Source of the DNA: Candidatus Mediterraneibacter surreyensis
GTDB taxonomy: Bacteria; Bacillota; Clostridia; Lachnospirales; Lachnospiraceae
DNA length: 52,569 bases
Direction: 5' to 3'
Assembly (NCBI GenBank): GCA_019118885.1
Contig: DWYB01000055.1
Span: forward strand, 1-52,569
Part shown: in pieces, positions 35,252-44,772 of the stretch
How the letters are laid out: each line of letters starts with the position of its first letter
Position numbering within the stretch: position 1 is the first letter of the stretch
Translations under genes and position numbers: made by a program
Notes under the pieces: generated by a model
What the model was told of the DNA's origin: nothing
What the model saw: only the letters and a program-made list of their open reading frames with translations
Databases searched by the model: none

Positions 35252-36343
35252 TTATTCTGATACTCCTGATTTTTTATTCGTCTTTCCAGTCTTTTTACGC
35301 AGGAATGAAAACAGAGTATTCATCTCCTCCTCTGTGCCCACAGTAATTCTGAGATACTGACCAATCCTCTCATCATTCCAGTGACGGACATAGATATGTT
35401 CTGCTTTGAGCTCTTCAAACAACTTTTCCGCATCATATTCTGGATGTCTGGCGAAAATAAAGTTTGCTTTTGAATCTGTCAGGATAAACCCGAGAGATTT
35501 CAGTTCCTCCTTTGCCCATTCTCTTGTCTTTACTATCTTACGGACGTTTTCTTCGAAATATGCTCTGTCCTTTACCGCAGCTGCGCCGCAGACCAGCGCC
35601 GCCCTGCTCATTGTGTAAGAGTTAAAAGAATACTTCACATCATTGAGGCAGCGGATCAGTTCCGGATTCGCGATCGCATACCCGATTCTCATGCCGGCCA
35701 TGCTGCGCGCCTTTGAAAATGTCTGAGTGACGATCAGATTGTCATACCGTCCGATCAGTTCGATTGCCGAACGTCCGGCAAAATCCACATAAGCCTCATC
35801 CACGATCACAATAGAATTCCTGTTGTGCTCCAGAATATCCTCAATAAAATCAAGTTCCTCATAGATTGCCGTCGGAGCATTCGGATTCGGAAAAATGACG
35901 CCGCCGTTCTCCCGGTAATAATCCTCTTTCACAATACGGAATTCCTCGTCTAACTTCGGACACTCATAGGGAATCCGGTAGAGCTGTGCCCACACCTTAT
36001 AAAAAGAATATGTAATATCAGGAAACAAAACCGGCTTATCCGAATTAAAAAATGTCAGAAAGCACAGAGAAAGCACGTCATCGGACCCAACTCCCACAAA
36101 CACCTGGTCTTCACCGACATGATACTGCTCTGCGAGAGCTTTTACAAGCACGCTGGACGCCGGATCCGGGTACAGGCGAAATGCATCTGTATCCAGTGAA
36201 GACAATGCCTTTTTCACTTCCGGTGAAGGTGGATAAGGATTCTCATTGGTATTTAGCTTGACAACTTGTTCCTGCGGCTGTTCTCCCGGAACATAAGGTT
36301 CTACCTGTCGTATATTTCTAAGAAGTTCGTCTCTGATTTTCAT
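35252..36343 (-). CDS. hisC: Histidinol-phosphate aminotransferase
   Basis: PLP aminotransferase of class I/II, 363 residues, normal length. It shows the HisC-type start KLNTNENPYPPSPEV, GVGSDDVLSLCF, FPNPNAPTA, IVDEAYVDF, and the PLP lysine in TQTFSKARSMAGMRIGYA. The ATG at 36343 has GGAG 6 nt upstream; an in-frame GTG five codons earlier sits on that signal. It is the last gene of the rpmE-to-hisC run and follows another aminotransferase by 15 nt. No other his gene is near, so it may also serve tyrosine/phenylalanine transamination, which would feed the aryl-pyruvate operon; that link is inference. Confidence 0.93.
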   Translation of the reverse strand: MKIRDELLRNIRQVEPYVPGEQPQEQVVKLNTNENPYPPSPEVKKALSSLDTDAFRLYPDPASSVLVKALAEQYHVGEDQVFVGVGSDDVLSLCFLTFFNSDKPVLFPDITYSFYKVWAQLYRIPYECPKLDEEFRIVKEDYYRENGGVIFPNPNAPTAIYEELDFIEDILEHNRNSIVIVDEAYVDFAGRSAIELIGRYDNLIVTQTFSKARSMAGMRIGYAIANPELIRCLNDVKYSFNSYTMSRAALVCGAAAVKDRAYFEENVRKIVKTREWAKEELKSLGFILTDSKANFIFARHPEYDAEKLFEELKAEHIYVRHWNDERIGQYLRITVGTEEEMNTLFSFLRKKTGKTNKKSGVSE

Positions 36344-36358
36344 GGTATTCTCCTGCAC

Positions 36359-37546
36359 TTATTTATATTCTTTTGCCAGCTCTGCGAATTTGGGCAGGGA
36401 GTTGACGATTGTCTCGTAAGCTACACAGTATGCAATTCTTACATATCCCGGACACGCAAAAGAACTTCCCGGAACGACGAGGATATTATATTTTTTTGCT
36501 GCTGCACAGAATTCTTTCTCATCAGCGACCGGTGATTTTACAAACAGATAGAATGCCCCTTCCGGTTTGATACACTCAAATCCCAGCTCCTTCAGTCCGT
36601 TGTAAAGGGTCTCTCTGTTCCTGTCATAGAAAGAAATATCTGTTTTCTCATTCAGGCAGGCCTTTACCACTTTCTGCTGGAGTGTCGGCGCGTTGACAAA
36701 TCCGAGGATACGGGTTGCCACATTTGCCGCTGCGATCAGATTTTCACTGTCTGCAGCCTCGTCCGGGATCACAAGATATCCGATACGCTCGCCCGGCAGA
36801 GAAAGTGATTTGCTGTAAGAATAACCTACAACTGTATTTGCATAGTATTTCGTAAGATACGGGACTTCGACTCCGTCATAAGCCAGCTCTCTGTATGGCT
36901 CATCGGAAATCAGATAAATATCTGTTCCGTACTCTTTCTGTTTTTTCTCCATGATCGACGCCATCTTTTTGATCGTATCCTCAGAATAAACGACACCAGT
37001 CGGATTATTCGGTGTATTTACGATCACGGCGCGGGTTTTCGGAGTGATCTTCTCCTCGAACTCATCCAGTTTCGGCTGGAAATCCGCCGTGTTCGGCGAA
37101 ACCTCTACGATGACGCCGTCATAGTTGTCTACATAGCTTCTGTATTCACCAAAATACGGAGCAAAGACAACAACTTCATCCCCCGGATTCAGGAGTGCCT
37201 TCAGGATTACATTAAGTCCGCCTGCAGCACCAACTGTCATTGTGATATTCTTAGCGGAAAATGCCGTGCCGAAACGTTTATTCAGTGACTCCGCTACTGC
37301 CTGACGCACATCTTCATATCCTGCATTGCTGTTCGTATAGCCGTGCAGTACAACCGGATCTTCTTCATCCAGAAGCTCTATGATCGCTTTTTTCACTGCT
37401 TCAGGCGCCGGTACGTTCGGGTTGCCGAGGCTGAAATCAAATACATTCTCAGCCCCGTAGATTTTTGCCAGTCTGTTTCCTTCCTCGAACATTGCGCGGA
37501 TCGCAGAACTGTTTGCCACCATGTTTTCCATTTTCTTAGATATCAT
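36359..37546 (-). CDS. Class I aminotransferase (aspartate aminotransferase-like)
   Basis: A PLP-dependent fold-type I aminotransferase of 395 residues. Motifs are DFSLGNPNVPAPEAV, MTVGAAGGLNVILKALL, IVNTPNNPTGVVYSEDTI, ISDEPYRELAYDG, and the PLP lysine in VVGYSYSKSLSLPGERIGY. The ATG at 37546 has GGAG 8 nt upstream and lies 5 nt after the preceding gene's stop. The amino donor cannot be fixed from sequence; aspartate or aromatic amino acids are possible. Confidence 0.93.
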   Translation of the reverse strand: MISKKMENMVANSSAIRAMFEEGNRLAKIYGAENVFDFSLGNPNVPAPEAVKKAIIELLDEEDPVVLHGYTNSNAGYEDVRQAVAESLNKRFGTAFSAKNITMTVGAAGGLNVILKALLNPGDEVVVFAPYFGEYRSYVDNYDGVIVEVSPNTADFQPKLDEFEEKITPKTRAVIVNTPNNPTGVVYSEDTIKKMASIMEKKQKEYGTDIYLISDEPYRELAYDGVEVPYLTKYYANTVVGYSYSKSLSLPGERIGYLVIPDEAADSENLIAAANVATRILGFVNAPTLQQKVVKACLNEKTDISFYDRNRETLYNGLKELGFECIKPEGAFYLFVKSPVADEKEFCAAAKKYNILVVPGSSFACPGYVRIAYCVAYETIVNSLPKFAELAKEYK

Positions 37547-37551
37547 TGATC

Positions 37552-38460
37552 TCACTCCGTTTCTTTTACTATTCCTTTTTCTTCAAGAAATGCCGGTTTG
37601 TAGGATAATTTTGCTTTTCTAAGCCCTTCCGCGCCGGTATCTTCTTCCCGGTTTACGTATTTATATTCCATGCACTCATGCTGTACGAACTGCTGGTTGA
37701 TCATGGGATAGGCTCCCTCGACATCAGCAAAAGCTTTCTCGATGTGGACAACAAACGTATCGTCGCACAGAGGCTCTCCTATCGTAAATGCCACGATCTT
37801 TCCGCCTGCTTTCAGGACGCCGCCCGTCAGTTCCAGTTCCTTATATAAACGCAGGGAATTCAGTGTGACGCACATCTCCGAATTCTTCTCCGGATCATCT
37901 TCACATCCGTTCTGGTTTCTCCACTTCAGAGCCATCTGGAAGCATTCTTCTACATTGTCGTCCGAAAGTGTCTCATAAGTCCAGTCCGGATACAGGTTTT
38001 TGAATTTGTTAATATGGTTGCGTTTGCCATGCAGCTTCTTGCCCGCCAATGTTGCAAGCTTTTCCGTCTCGTAGACATAGTCTGCGATGTCACGATCATA
38101 CTCTACTGTAAATCTGCCCGGATACCATGTCTCAAGCTGTGCGAACATTTCCGGAGTCACATTGTAGAAAACAAGCGGACACTCTTTCTCTTTGCAGTAT
38201 TCTGTCAGATAATCAACCGCCTTCTTGATATTCTCCGGATCGCCCGCCGGATAAGAAAATGATAATCCATTGTCGTCGCTGCGGAATACAAGGGCGTCTT
38301 CGATCACTGCATATTTCACTTTATAGTGCCGGGACCAGAGGTACACATTCACAAAAGTACGTTCGCAGCTCCTGCTGGGGGATTTGTGAAAGTATGATGT
38401 GATAATCTCTTTATCCTCAAGTTCCGGGCGTTTAAATTCGGGTTCTGTCATAAATTCCAT
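37552..38460 (-). CDS. DUF2156 (GNAT-fold) domain protein
   Basis: A 302-residue soluble protein of the DUF2156 family, related to the lysyl-transferase domain of MprF and to FemX-like GNAT acyltransferases. Family-like segments are SCERTFVNVYLWSRHYKV near 30-47, KKLHGKRNHINKFKNLYPDW near 141-160, and YPMINQQFVQHE near 250. There is no membrane part, unlike MprF, so membrane-lipid lysylation is unlikely to be done by it alone. It sits between prfA and an aminotransferase with short gaps. The acceptor is unknown. Confidence 0.85.
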   Translation of the reverse strand: MEFMTEPEFKRPELEDKEIITSYFHKSPSRSCERTFVNVYLWSRHYKVKYAVIEDALVFRSDDNGLSFSYPAGDPENIKKAVDYLTEYCKEKECPLVFYNVTPEMFAQLETWYPGRFTVEYDRDIADYVYETEKLATLAGKKLHGKRNHINKFKNLYPDWTYETLSDDNVEECFQMALKWRNQNGCEDDPEKNSEMCVTLNSLRLYKELELTGGVLKAGGKIVAFTIGEPLCDDTFVVHIEKAFADVEGAYPMINQQFVQHECMEYKYVNREEDTGAEGLRKAKLSYKPAFLEEKGIVKETE

Positions 38461-38486
38461 CGCCTTTCTTTTGTCCCTTTTCCGGA

Positions 38487-39557
38487 TTAATCTTCCATCT
38501 TCGCCAGTTTCGCCGTCTGGTCTGCTGCGATCAGACTGTCGATAATCTCGTCCAGATCGCCGTTCAAGATAGAATCCAGTTTGTGCAGTGTGAGTTTGAT
38601 CCTGTGGTCTGTCACACGGCCCTGCGGGAAGTTATAAGTACGGATCTTTTCTGATCTGTCTCCTGTACCGATCTGGCTTCTTCTGGCCTCGGCTTCCGAA
38701 GCCTGCTGCTTCTCCAGTTCCAGGTCATACAATTTGGAACGAAGCAGGCGGAACGCCTTTTCTTTGTTCTGAAGCTGGGACTTCTCTGTCTGGCTGTAGA
38801 TCACGATCCCGGTCGGGAAGTGAGTCAGGCGGACGGCCGAGTCTGTCGTGTTGACGCACTGGCCGCCGTTTCCGGATGCACGCATAACATCAATACGGAT
38901 ATCCTTCTCGTCAATCACAACGTCTACTTCTTCTGCCTCCGGCATAATGGCAACTGTTACAGTAGATGTATGGATTCTTCCGCCGCTCTCCGTCTCCGGC
39001 ACTCTCTGTACACGGTGTACACCGCTCTCATACTTCAGCCTGGAGTAAGCGCCCTGACCGGTGATCATAAACACACATTCCTTAAAGCCGCCGATGCCGT
39101 TCTCGTTTAACGAGATCATCTCCGTCCGCCAGCCGCGGCTGTCGGCATAATGTACATACATACGATAAATCTCGGCAGCGAAAAGTGCAGCCTCATCTCC
39201 GCCTGCGCCGGCACGGATCTCAACAATAACATTCTTATCATCATTCGGGTCTTTCGGGAGAAGAAGGATTTTCAGTTCCTGCTCCAGCTCCTCGATCCGT
39301 TTTTTCGACTCGTTCATCTCTTCCTTCGCCAGCTCGCGCATCTCCTCGTCAGACTCCTCCTCGAGCATGGCAAGGCTGTCGTCAACATTCTGTTTACAAT
39401 TTTTATATTCCTGATACGCCTCTACGATAGGAGCCAGTTCACTCTGCTCTTTCATAAGCTTCCGGAAACGCTCCTGATCGTCCGCTACGCCCGGTTCCTG
39501 GAGCTCTCCCATCACTTCCTCATATCGGATCAGCAAATCGTCTAATCTGTCAAACAT
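38487..39557 (-). CDS. prfA: Peptide chain release factor 1
   Basis: Terminates translation at UAA and UAG. The 356 residues match RF1. The GGQ peptidyl-tRNA hydrolysis motif is in [16 protein letters not shown], preceded by [20 protein letters not shown] and the tripeptide anticodon region ([13 protein letters not shown]). The neighbouring prmC product methylates this GGQ glutamine. AGGA precedes the ATG by about 10 nt; prmC lies 30 nt upstream in the same transcript. Confidence 0.98.
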   Translation of the reverse strand: MFDRLDDLLIRYEEVMGELQEPGVADDQERFRKLMKEQSELAPIVEAYQEYKNCKQNVDDSLAMLEEESDEEMRELAKEEMNESKKRIEELEQELKILLLPKDPNDDKNVIVEIRAGAGGDEAALFAAEIYRMYVHYADSRGWRTEMISLNENGIGGFKECVFMITGQGAYSRLKYESGVHRVQRVPETESGGRIHTSTVTVAIMPEAEEVDVVIDEKDIRIDVMRASGNGGQCVNTTDSAVRLTHFPTGIVIYSQTEKSQLQNKEKAFRLLRSKLYDLELEKQQASEAEARRSQIGTGDRSEKIRTYNFPQGRVTDHRIKLTLHKLDSILNGDLDEIIDSLIAADQTAKLAKMED

Positions 39558-39587
39558 TTCTCATACGTCCTTTTCTAATAAACTTCA

Positions 39588-40472
39588 TTATCTAATATAT
39601 CTTCCATACACAACGCGGTCAAGTCCTGCCAGGTCCTTTTTCACCTTAACCTCTTCAAACCCATGGGAGCGCATCATCTCTGTCACATCCTTGGCCTGAT
39701 CACATCCGATCTCAAAAACCAGATATCCTTCATTCTTCAGAAAAGACGGACTCTCCTCAATAATTCTCTGATAGAAATACAGTCCGTCCTCCCGTCCGTC
39801 CAGCGCTTCTATGGGATCATAAATTCTGACTTCCTCCTGAAGCCTGGGAATCTCGGAGGTTCTGATATAAGGAGGATTAGACAGAATCATCGAAAATCTG
39901 CCGGAAATATTCTCAAACAGATCGCTTTCAATAAAATCCGCCTGAATTTCCAATCTCTTTGCATTCTCCCTGGCGACTGCAAGCGCCCGTACTGAAAGAT
40001 CACTTCCAACGCCTTCCGCCCTGCATTTCATATAATGGAGGACACTTAGAAGAATACAGCCGGATCCGGTGCACAAATCGAGAATACGGATACGCCCTGC
40101 CCCGTCATGGAACAATTTTTCCTGCCGGTTCAAAATATCCAACGCCGTCTCCACCAGAATCTCCGTATCCTGTCTGGGAATAAGAACGTCTCCGTTTACG
40201 AGAAATGACAGCCCCATAAACTCCTGTTCCCCTGTAATATGCTGCAGCGGAACACGTCTGCTTCGGATCTCTATACATCTCTCATATTCTTTCCGCTGTT
40301 CTTCGGACATTATCTGATCCGGATCCGCATAATACGCCGCTCGTCCGATGCCGGTCACATACTCCAGCAGATACCATGCGTCAAGCTGAGCCTCCGGCAC
40401 TTCTGCGGCCTTAAGTTTCTCCATTCCCTGGCTGTACGCATATGCCAGACTGCATCTGCCCCCGGAATTCAT
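39588..40472 (-). CDS. prmC: Release factor glutamine methyltransferase
   Basis: SAM-dependent methyltransferase acting on the GGQ glutamine of RF1/RF2. The active-site NPPY is present in MILSNPPYIRTSEIP, with the SAM loop ILDLCTGSGCILLSVL and the N-terminal recruiting domain. The ATG at 40472 overlaps the upstream stop as ATGA and has GGAG 5 nt upstream; this gives 294 residues, a normal length. It is directly upstream of prfA, its substrate's gene. Confidence 0.97.
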   Translation of the reverse strand: MNSGGRCSLAYAYSQGMEKLKAAEVPEAQLDAWYLLEYVTGIGRAAYYADPDQIMSEEQRKEYERCIEIRSRRVPLQHITGEQEFMGLSFLVNGDVLIPRQDTEILVETALDILNRQEKLFHDGAGRIRILDLCTGSGCILLSVLHYMKCRAEGVGSDLSVRALAVARENAKRLEIQADFIESDLFENISGRFSMILSNPPYIRTSEIPRLQEEVRIYDPIEALDGREDGLYFYQRIIEESPSFLKNEGYLVFEIGCDQAKDVTEMMRSHGFEEVKVKKDLAGLDRVVYGRYIR

Positions 40473-41383
40473 AGATTCTCCTTCTGCCATGTACGCCAGT
40501 CAAAGACTTCCTCAACCGCGCGGATCCCCACCTCGATCATGCTGTCATCCGGTTCTTTTGTAGTCATATTCTGGACCCACATCCCCGGACGGCTCAACAG
40601 ATTGATAAACACATTGTCGCTATTTCCCGCGAGCCTGATAATCTCATAAGATACACCCGCAATAAACGGGAACAGGGCAATTCGGATCAGTACTCTTGCC
40701 ACCTGGGATTCAGCCGTAATAAAAAAACAGAAAATGATGCTCACGATCATGACAAAAAAGAGGAAACTGGTTCCGCATCTCTTATGCTGTTTGGAACTTT
40801 TCCGTACATTCTCCACATTAAGTTCCAGACCATGTTCGATACAGTTAATGCACTTATGTTCCGCTCCGTGATACATAAAAGTTCTTTTAATATCTTTTGT
40901 CCTGGAAATGAGCAGGATATAGATCAGAAAGATCACAACCCGGATCACACCCTCGAATATAGTCATCGCCATTCTTGAAGTAGTATATTTTTCCACGAAA
41001 GTGCTTAGAAAATACGGAAGGACCATAAAAAGCGCTACAGCGATCACGACGGCAATCGCAACTGTCACATTCATGAATATCTTATCCTGTCTTTCCTGTT
41101 TTGCCGCTTCTTCCTCCGTCAGAACTTCTTCCTCTTCTTCCTCAAAAAAGCTCGCCGAATACATCAGCGTCTTCATCCCTAACACAAGGGAATCAATGAA
41201 ACTGAAGATACCGCGGATAAACGGAATCTTCAGCGGAGCTTTCCACGGAATCACGCTGTGATAATCCTGTACGTCCACCGCGATCTCTCCGTTCGTTTTG
41301 CGGACCGCAACAGAATATTTGCCTCCGTTGCGCATCATGATGCCTTCCAAAACAGCCTGTCCGCCTATGTTTGATGATTTCAT
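40469..41383 (-). CDS. DUF1385 family membrane protein (YqhQ-like)
   Basis: A 304-residue protein starting with the family signature NIGGQAVLEGIMMR and KYSVAVRKTNGEI, then about four membrane segments (near 85-120, 130-155, 200-225) and the conserved MYHGAEHKCINCIEHG histidine/cysteine segment. Function is unknown. Its position between rpmE and prmC is a widely conserved neighbourhood in Clostridia. The ATG at 41383 has AGGAGG upstream. Confidence 0.92.
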   Translation of the reverse strand: MKSSNIGGQAVLEGIMMRNGGKYSVAVRKTNGEIAVDVQDYHSVIPWKAPLKIPFIRGIFSFIDSLVLGMKTLMYSASFFEEEEEEVLTEEEAAKQERQDKIFMNVTVAIAVVIAVALFMVLPYFLSTFVEKYTTSRMAMTIFEGVIRVVIFLIYILLISRTKDIKRTFMYHGAEHKCINCIEHGLELNVENVRKSSKQHKRCGTSFLFFVMIVSIIFCFFITAESQVARVLIRIALFPFIAGVSYEIIRLAGNSDNVFINLLSRPGMWVQNMTTKEPDDSMIEVGIRAVEEVFDWRTWQKENL

Positions 41384-41411
41384 TTTTCCTCCTGTAAAAG
41401 ACTCCACATAT

Positions 41412-41446
41412 ATAAAGAGGCTGAGATGCTTCCACCTCAGCCTGCT
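41412..41446 (-). terminator. Hairpin after rpmE, likely partial terminator
   Basis: The 8-bp stem AGGCTGAG/CTCAGCCT (41418-41425 and 41436-41443) is followed on the minus strand by CTTTATAT. The poor U-run suggests partial termination, letting L31 exceed the downstream genes in expression. Confidence 0.55.
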
Positions 41447-41457
41447 GTGTCTGTTTC

Positions 41458-41658
41458 CTATTTAATACCGTATTTCTTGTTGAACTTGTCAACACGGCCG
41501 CGTGCCTGTGCTGCTTTCTGCTGTCCTGTATAGAACGGATGGCACTTGGAGCAGATCTCAACGTGGATATTCTCCTTTGTGGATCCAGTTACAAATGTGT
41601 TTCCACAGTTGCAGGTCACTGTAGCCTGATAGTATTCCGGATGGATTCCTTCGCGCAT
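41458..41658 (-). CDS. rpmE: Ribosomal protein bL31
   Basis: 66 residues from the ATG at 41658, which has AGAGG 8 nt upstream (a GTG three codons earlier is rejected). It is the zinc-binding type, with cysteines in the CNCG and CSKC pairs, and the PFYTGQQ signature. It follows rho by 90 nt, the standard Firmicutes order, with its own promoter. Confidence 0.98.
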   Translation of the reverse strand: MREGIHPEYYQATVTCNCGNTFVTGSTKENIHVEICSKCHPFYTGQQKAAQARGRVDKFNKKYGIK

Positions 41659-41712
41659 GATTTTCACCTCTCTATTTCAAAATACTTATTATAATCTCTA
41701 AACAGCTTTTAA

Positions 41713-41741
41713 ATTGTATCATAAGATAAATTCATTTGCAA
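41713..41741 (-). promoter_or_regulatory. Promoter of rpmE
   Basis: Minus-strand TTGCAA (41736-41741), 17 nt, TACAAT (41713-41718), about 55 nt before the start codon. No rho terminator was seen, so some rpmE message may also come from rho read-through. Confidence 0.72.
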
Positions 41742-41748
41742 CTGTTTT

Positions 41749-43098
41749 TTAGATAAACTTCTGACGAATCACCTGATGAACCAGTTCGCTGTTTGTTTTT
41801 GTACGTGAGAACATATTCAAAAGGTTGTCCGCAGCCTCTTCCGCTTTCATACCGTTCAGGCCTCTGCGCATGATATAGACTGCTTCCTGTTCCTCCTTGG
41901 TGAGAAGAAGATCTTCACGTCTTGTTCCTGATTTTGCAATATCAATGGCGGGAAATACTCTTCTCTCCTGCAGTTTGCGGTCAAGTATGAGTTCCATGTT
42001 TCCGGTTCCTTTAAACTCCTCATACACCACATCATCCATCTTGCTTCCTGTATCTACAAGGGCAGTCGCAAGGATTGTGAGACTGCCTCCTTCTCTCATA
42101 TTTCTTGCAGCGCCAAAGAAACGTTTCGGGCTGTACAGCGCCGCCGGGTCAAGGCCACCGGAAAGAGTTCTTCCCGACGGCGGAACGATCAGATTATATG
42201 CGCGGGAAAGCCTTGTAATGCTGTCAAGGAGAATCATGACGTCCTTGCCGTGTTCTACAAGGCGTTTTGCCCTGGAGATCACCATCTCCGACACCCTTTT
42301 GTGATGCTCAGGCAGTTCGTCGAATGTAGAGTGGATCACCTCCACATTCGGTCCGGATATCGCTTCCTTAATATCCGTCACTTCTTCCGGTCTCTCATCG
42401 ATCAAAAGAATCAGAAGATGCATATGAGGTTCGGATTTCTGTACGGAAAGCGCCACCTCTTTTAGCAGAGTTGTCTTACCGGCTTTCGGGGGCGATACGA
42501 TCATACCTCTCTGTCCCTTACCGATCGGAGACATCAGATCCATGATACGCATGGCTGTGCTGCTTCCCGGCTGTTCCAGCCGAATTCTCTTATTCGGAAA
42601 TACAGGCGTAAGATCCTCGAAATTCTTCCGCTTCATCGCCTCCGCCGGACGCAGACCGTTGATCGTAGACACATAGAGAAGCGCGCTGAACTTTTCCCCC
42701 TGTGTCTTGATTCTTGTATTTCCCGTCAGAATATCTCCTGTCTTGAGACCGAATCTCCTGATCTGAGCTGGGGACACGTACACATCATTCTCTCCCGGCA
42801 GATAATTATCGCTCCGGATAAAGCCAAATCCATCCTGCATAACTTCCAGAATACCGTTGGCCGTATATCCGCTGTCCAACTGTTCGATATCCGTCTCCGC
42901 CTTCTTCTCCTTCAGCTCTTCCCTGACTTCTTCCTTTGCCTCGGTCGCAGCCTCCTGCTGCTCTTCCTTTTCATCCAGCGCCAGCATGGCGTCAATAAGA
43001 TCGCTCTTCTTGAGAGCAGAAACACCTTTCATCTTTCTCGCTTTTGCCAGTTCCTTTAAAGTTGCAAGAGGTAATGATTCATACTTTTCCCTGGTCAT
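41749..43098 (-). CDS. rho: Transcription termination factor Rho
   Basis: Hexameric RNA-dependent ATPase that ends untranslated transcripts. 449 residues: an N-terminal SAP-like segment (LATLKELAKARKMKGVS), an acidic Glu/Lys-rich linker at about 45-75, the RNA-binding cold-shock-like fold with DGFGFIRSDNYLPG, Walker A SPPKAGKTTLLKEVA, Walker B LLILLIDERPEEVTD and the Q/R-loop PPSGRTLSGGLDPAAL. The ATG at 43098 has AAAGGA upstream; two earlier ATGs lack a signal. A perfect consensus promoter lies about 108 nt upstream. Confidence 0.98.
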   Translation of the reverse strand: MTREKYESLPLATLKELAKARKMKGVSALKKSDLIDAMLALDEKEEQQEAATEAKEEVREELKEKKAETDIEQLDSGYTANGILEVMQDGFGFIRSDNYLPGENDVYVSPAQIRRFGLKTGDILTGNTRIKTQGEKFSALLYVSTINGLRPAEAMKRKNFEDLTPVFPNKRIRLEQPGSSTAMRIMDLMSPIGKGQRGMIVSPPKAGKTTLLKEVALSVQKSEPHMHLLILLIDERPEEVTDIKEAISGPNVEVIHSTFDELPEHHKRVSEMVISRAKRLVEHGKDVMILLDSITRLSRAYNLIVPPSGRTLSGGLDPAALYSPKRFFGAARNMREGGSLTILATALVDTGSKMDDVVYEEFKGTGNMELILDRKLQERRVFPAIDIAKSGTRREDLLLTKEEQEAVYIMRRGLNGMKAEEAADNLLNMFSRTKTNSELVHQVIRQKFI

Positions 43099-43205
43099 AA
43101 TACCTTCCTTTCCGTTCTCTGTGTTATTTTTCATCATTTAAAAATGCTTCGGGAATTTTCGTCTGAATTGACATAAAATCGATAAGCCGTATTAAATCTT
43201 AATTC

Positions 43206-43234
43206 ATTATACATTTGACGCTCACCCTTGTCAA
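43206..43234 (-). promoter_or_regulatory. Perfect-consensus promoter of rho
   Basis: Minus-strand TTGACA (43229-43234), 17 nt, TATAAT (43206-43211). The predicted leader is about 100 nt, long enough for the autogenous Rho-dependent attenuation known for rho genes. Confidence 0.9.
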
Positions 43235-43340
43235 GCCGAAGCCAAAGTGCTATGATTATGGCTGAACTGCGGCTTCATAAATTGTACGGAATATACTGTA
43301 TGTCCGCAGCTCCGTCTGTATTTTTAAAGAGGTAACGCAA

Positions 43341-44267
43341 TTGGATAGACACAGAAAAGAGAGATATTTCTCACTTGACACCTTTCTCCGAAGCAGATTC
43401 GGTGAAAAGGTCTATAAGATTACATTAAACGGCGGCATGACCTGCCCGAACAGAGACGGGCATATCGGAACCGGCGGATGCATCTTCTGCAGCGCCAAAG
43501 GCTCCGGAGACTTTGCGGGGAACGCATCCTTTTCCATCAGCAGACAGCTGGAAGAAGGAAAGCAGGAACTTCTCAGCAAAAGGCCTGTCCGTTCTTATAT
43601 TGCTTATTTCCAGGCTTTCACAAACACTTATGCCCCTGTGGAATACCTGGAACAAATATTCACAGAAGCCATCCGCGATCCCGATGTGAAAGTGCTCTCC
43701 ATTGCCACCAGACCTGACTGTCTGGGGGAAGATGTGATTCGACTTCTGGCCCGTCTTAGAGAGATAAAGCCGGTCTGGGTGGAACTGGGACTTCAGACGA
43801 TTCACCCCGGCACTGCACGCATGATACGGCGTGGATATGATATGGACGTATTTGACAAGGCTGTGGAAAATCTCCGCGCCATAGGGGTTGAGGTTGTTGT
43901 CCATGTCATCCTGTATCTTCCCGGAGAAACAGAGAAAATGATGCTGGAGACTATCTCTTACCTGAACCATCATGATATCCAGGGAATCAAACTCCAGCTT
44001 CTGCATGTCCTGGAAGGCACTGATCTTGCCGATATCTACCGCAGAGAGCCTTTCTATGTGCCTGACATGGAAACATACATCCATACACTGGGGAAATGCA
44101 TCTCACGCCTCCGTCCGGATATCGTGATCCACCGCCTCACGGGAGACGGCCCAAAAGATCTTCTAATCGCGCCTCTGTGGACCGGCGCCAAACGTACTGT
44201 ATTAAATCGACTGCATCAATATCTGAAAGAAGAAGATATATGGCAGGGAAAGGAGTATCATGGCTGA
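43341..44267 (+). CDS. TIGR01212-family radical SAM protein (YhcC-like)
   Basis: A 308-residue radical SAM protein of unknown reaction. The cluster cysteines lie in MTCPNRDG and GGCIFCSAKG. Further family segments are YFQAFTNTYAP, SIATRPDCLGED and VELGLQTIHPGTARMI. Translation starts at TTG, supported by AGAGG 8 nt upstream; no nearby ATG fits. It overlaps the DUF4364 gene by 8 bp, so the two are translationally coupled. Confidence 0.93.
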   Translation: MDRHRKERYFSLDTFLRSRFGEKVYKITLNGGMTCPNRDGHIGTGGCIFCSAKGSGDFAGNASFSISRQLEEGKQELLSKRPVRSYIAYFQAFTNTYAPVEYLEQIFTEAIRDPDVKVLSIATRPDCLGEDVIRLLARLREIKPVWVELGLQTIHPGTARMIRRGYDMDVFDKAVENLRAIGVEVVVHVILYLPGETEKMMLETISYLNHHDIQGIKLQLLHVLEGTDLADIYRREPFYVPDMETYIHTLGKCISRLRPDIVIHRLTGDGPKDLLIAPLWTGAKRTVLNRLHQYLKEEDIWQGKEYHG

Positions 44268-44772
44268 AACTTTTACACTTTATAAACTGATCATACTATA
44301 CATGCTGGATAAAGTAGATTTTCCGCTTACAACCTCCCAGATATCAGAATTCGTTCTGGACAAGGGATACACCACTTACTTCAAACTGCAGGAAGCGCTC
44401 TCGGATCTGGCAGAATCCGGTCTGATCCGCACCGAAACGACTCACAATAGAACATTATATCACCTTACAGAAAACGGAGCTGAAACAATCCTTTACTTCA
44501 GCAATAAGATTTCCAGCGCCATACGGAAAGATATTGACGAATTTCTGAAAGAAAAGCAATACGATCTGAAAGAGGAGGCTGCCGTAAAATCAGATTATTA
44601 TCTGAATACAAACAGGGAATATGAAGTGCGCTGCCAGATTGTAGAAAGCGGCTCCAGCCTGATCGATCTGAAACTAACGGTTCCCACCGAAAAAGAAGCT
44701 GAAGCCATCGCCAATCACTGGAATGCAAAGAGTCAGGAAATCTACACGCTACTCCTGTCGAATCTTCTTTAA
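44260..44772 (+). CDS. DUF4364 family protein, winged-helix-like
   Basis: 170 residues. The first about 75 look like a winged helix-turn-helix (LTTSQISEFVLDKGYTTYF, then a wing with TTHNRTLYHLTENG). The rest is a mixed alpha/beta domain. AAAGGAG lies 4 nt before the ATG. It is coupled to the radical SAM gene and ends inside the convergent rarA gene (24-bp overlap). Function is unknown; a regulatory role is inferred from the fold only. Confidence 0.85.
   Translation: MAETFTLYKLIILYMLDKVDFPLTTSQISEFVLDKGYTTYFKLQEALSDLAESGLIRTETTHNRTLYHLTENGAETILYFSNKISSAIRKDIDEFLKEKQYDLKEEAAVKSDYYLNTNREYEVRCQIVESGSSLIDLKLTVPTEKEAEAIANHWNAKSQEIYTLLLSNLL

Noticed and set aside
43141-43340. Third copy of the structured repeat between rho and the radical SAM gene
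   Set aside because: The GAAGCC/GGCTTC match is short, and none of the CACTT, TATGTAC or AAAGCG marks of copies A and B is present in the right order.
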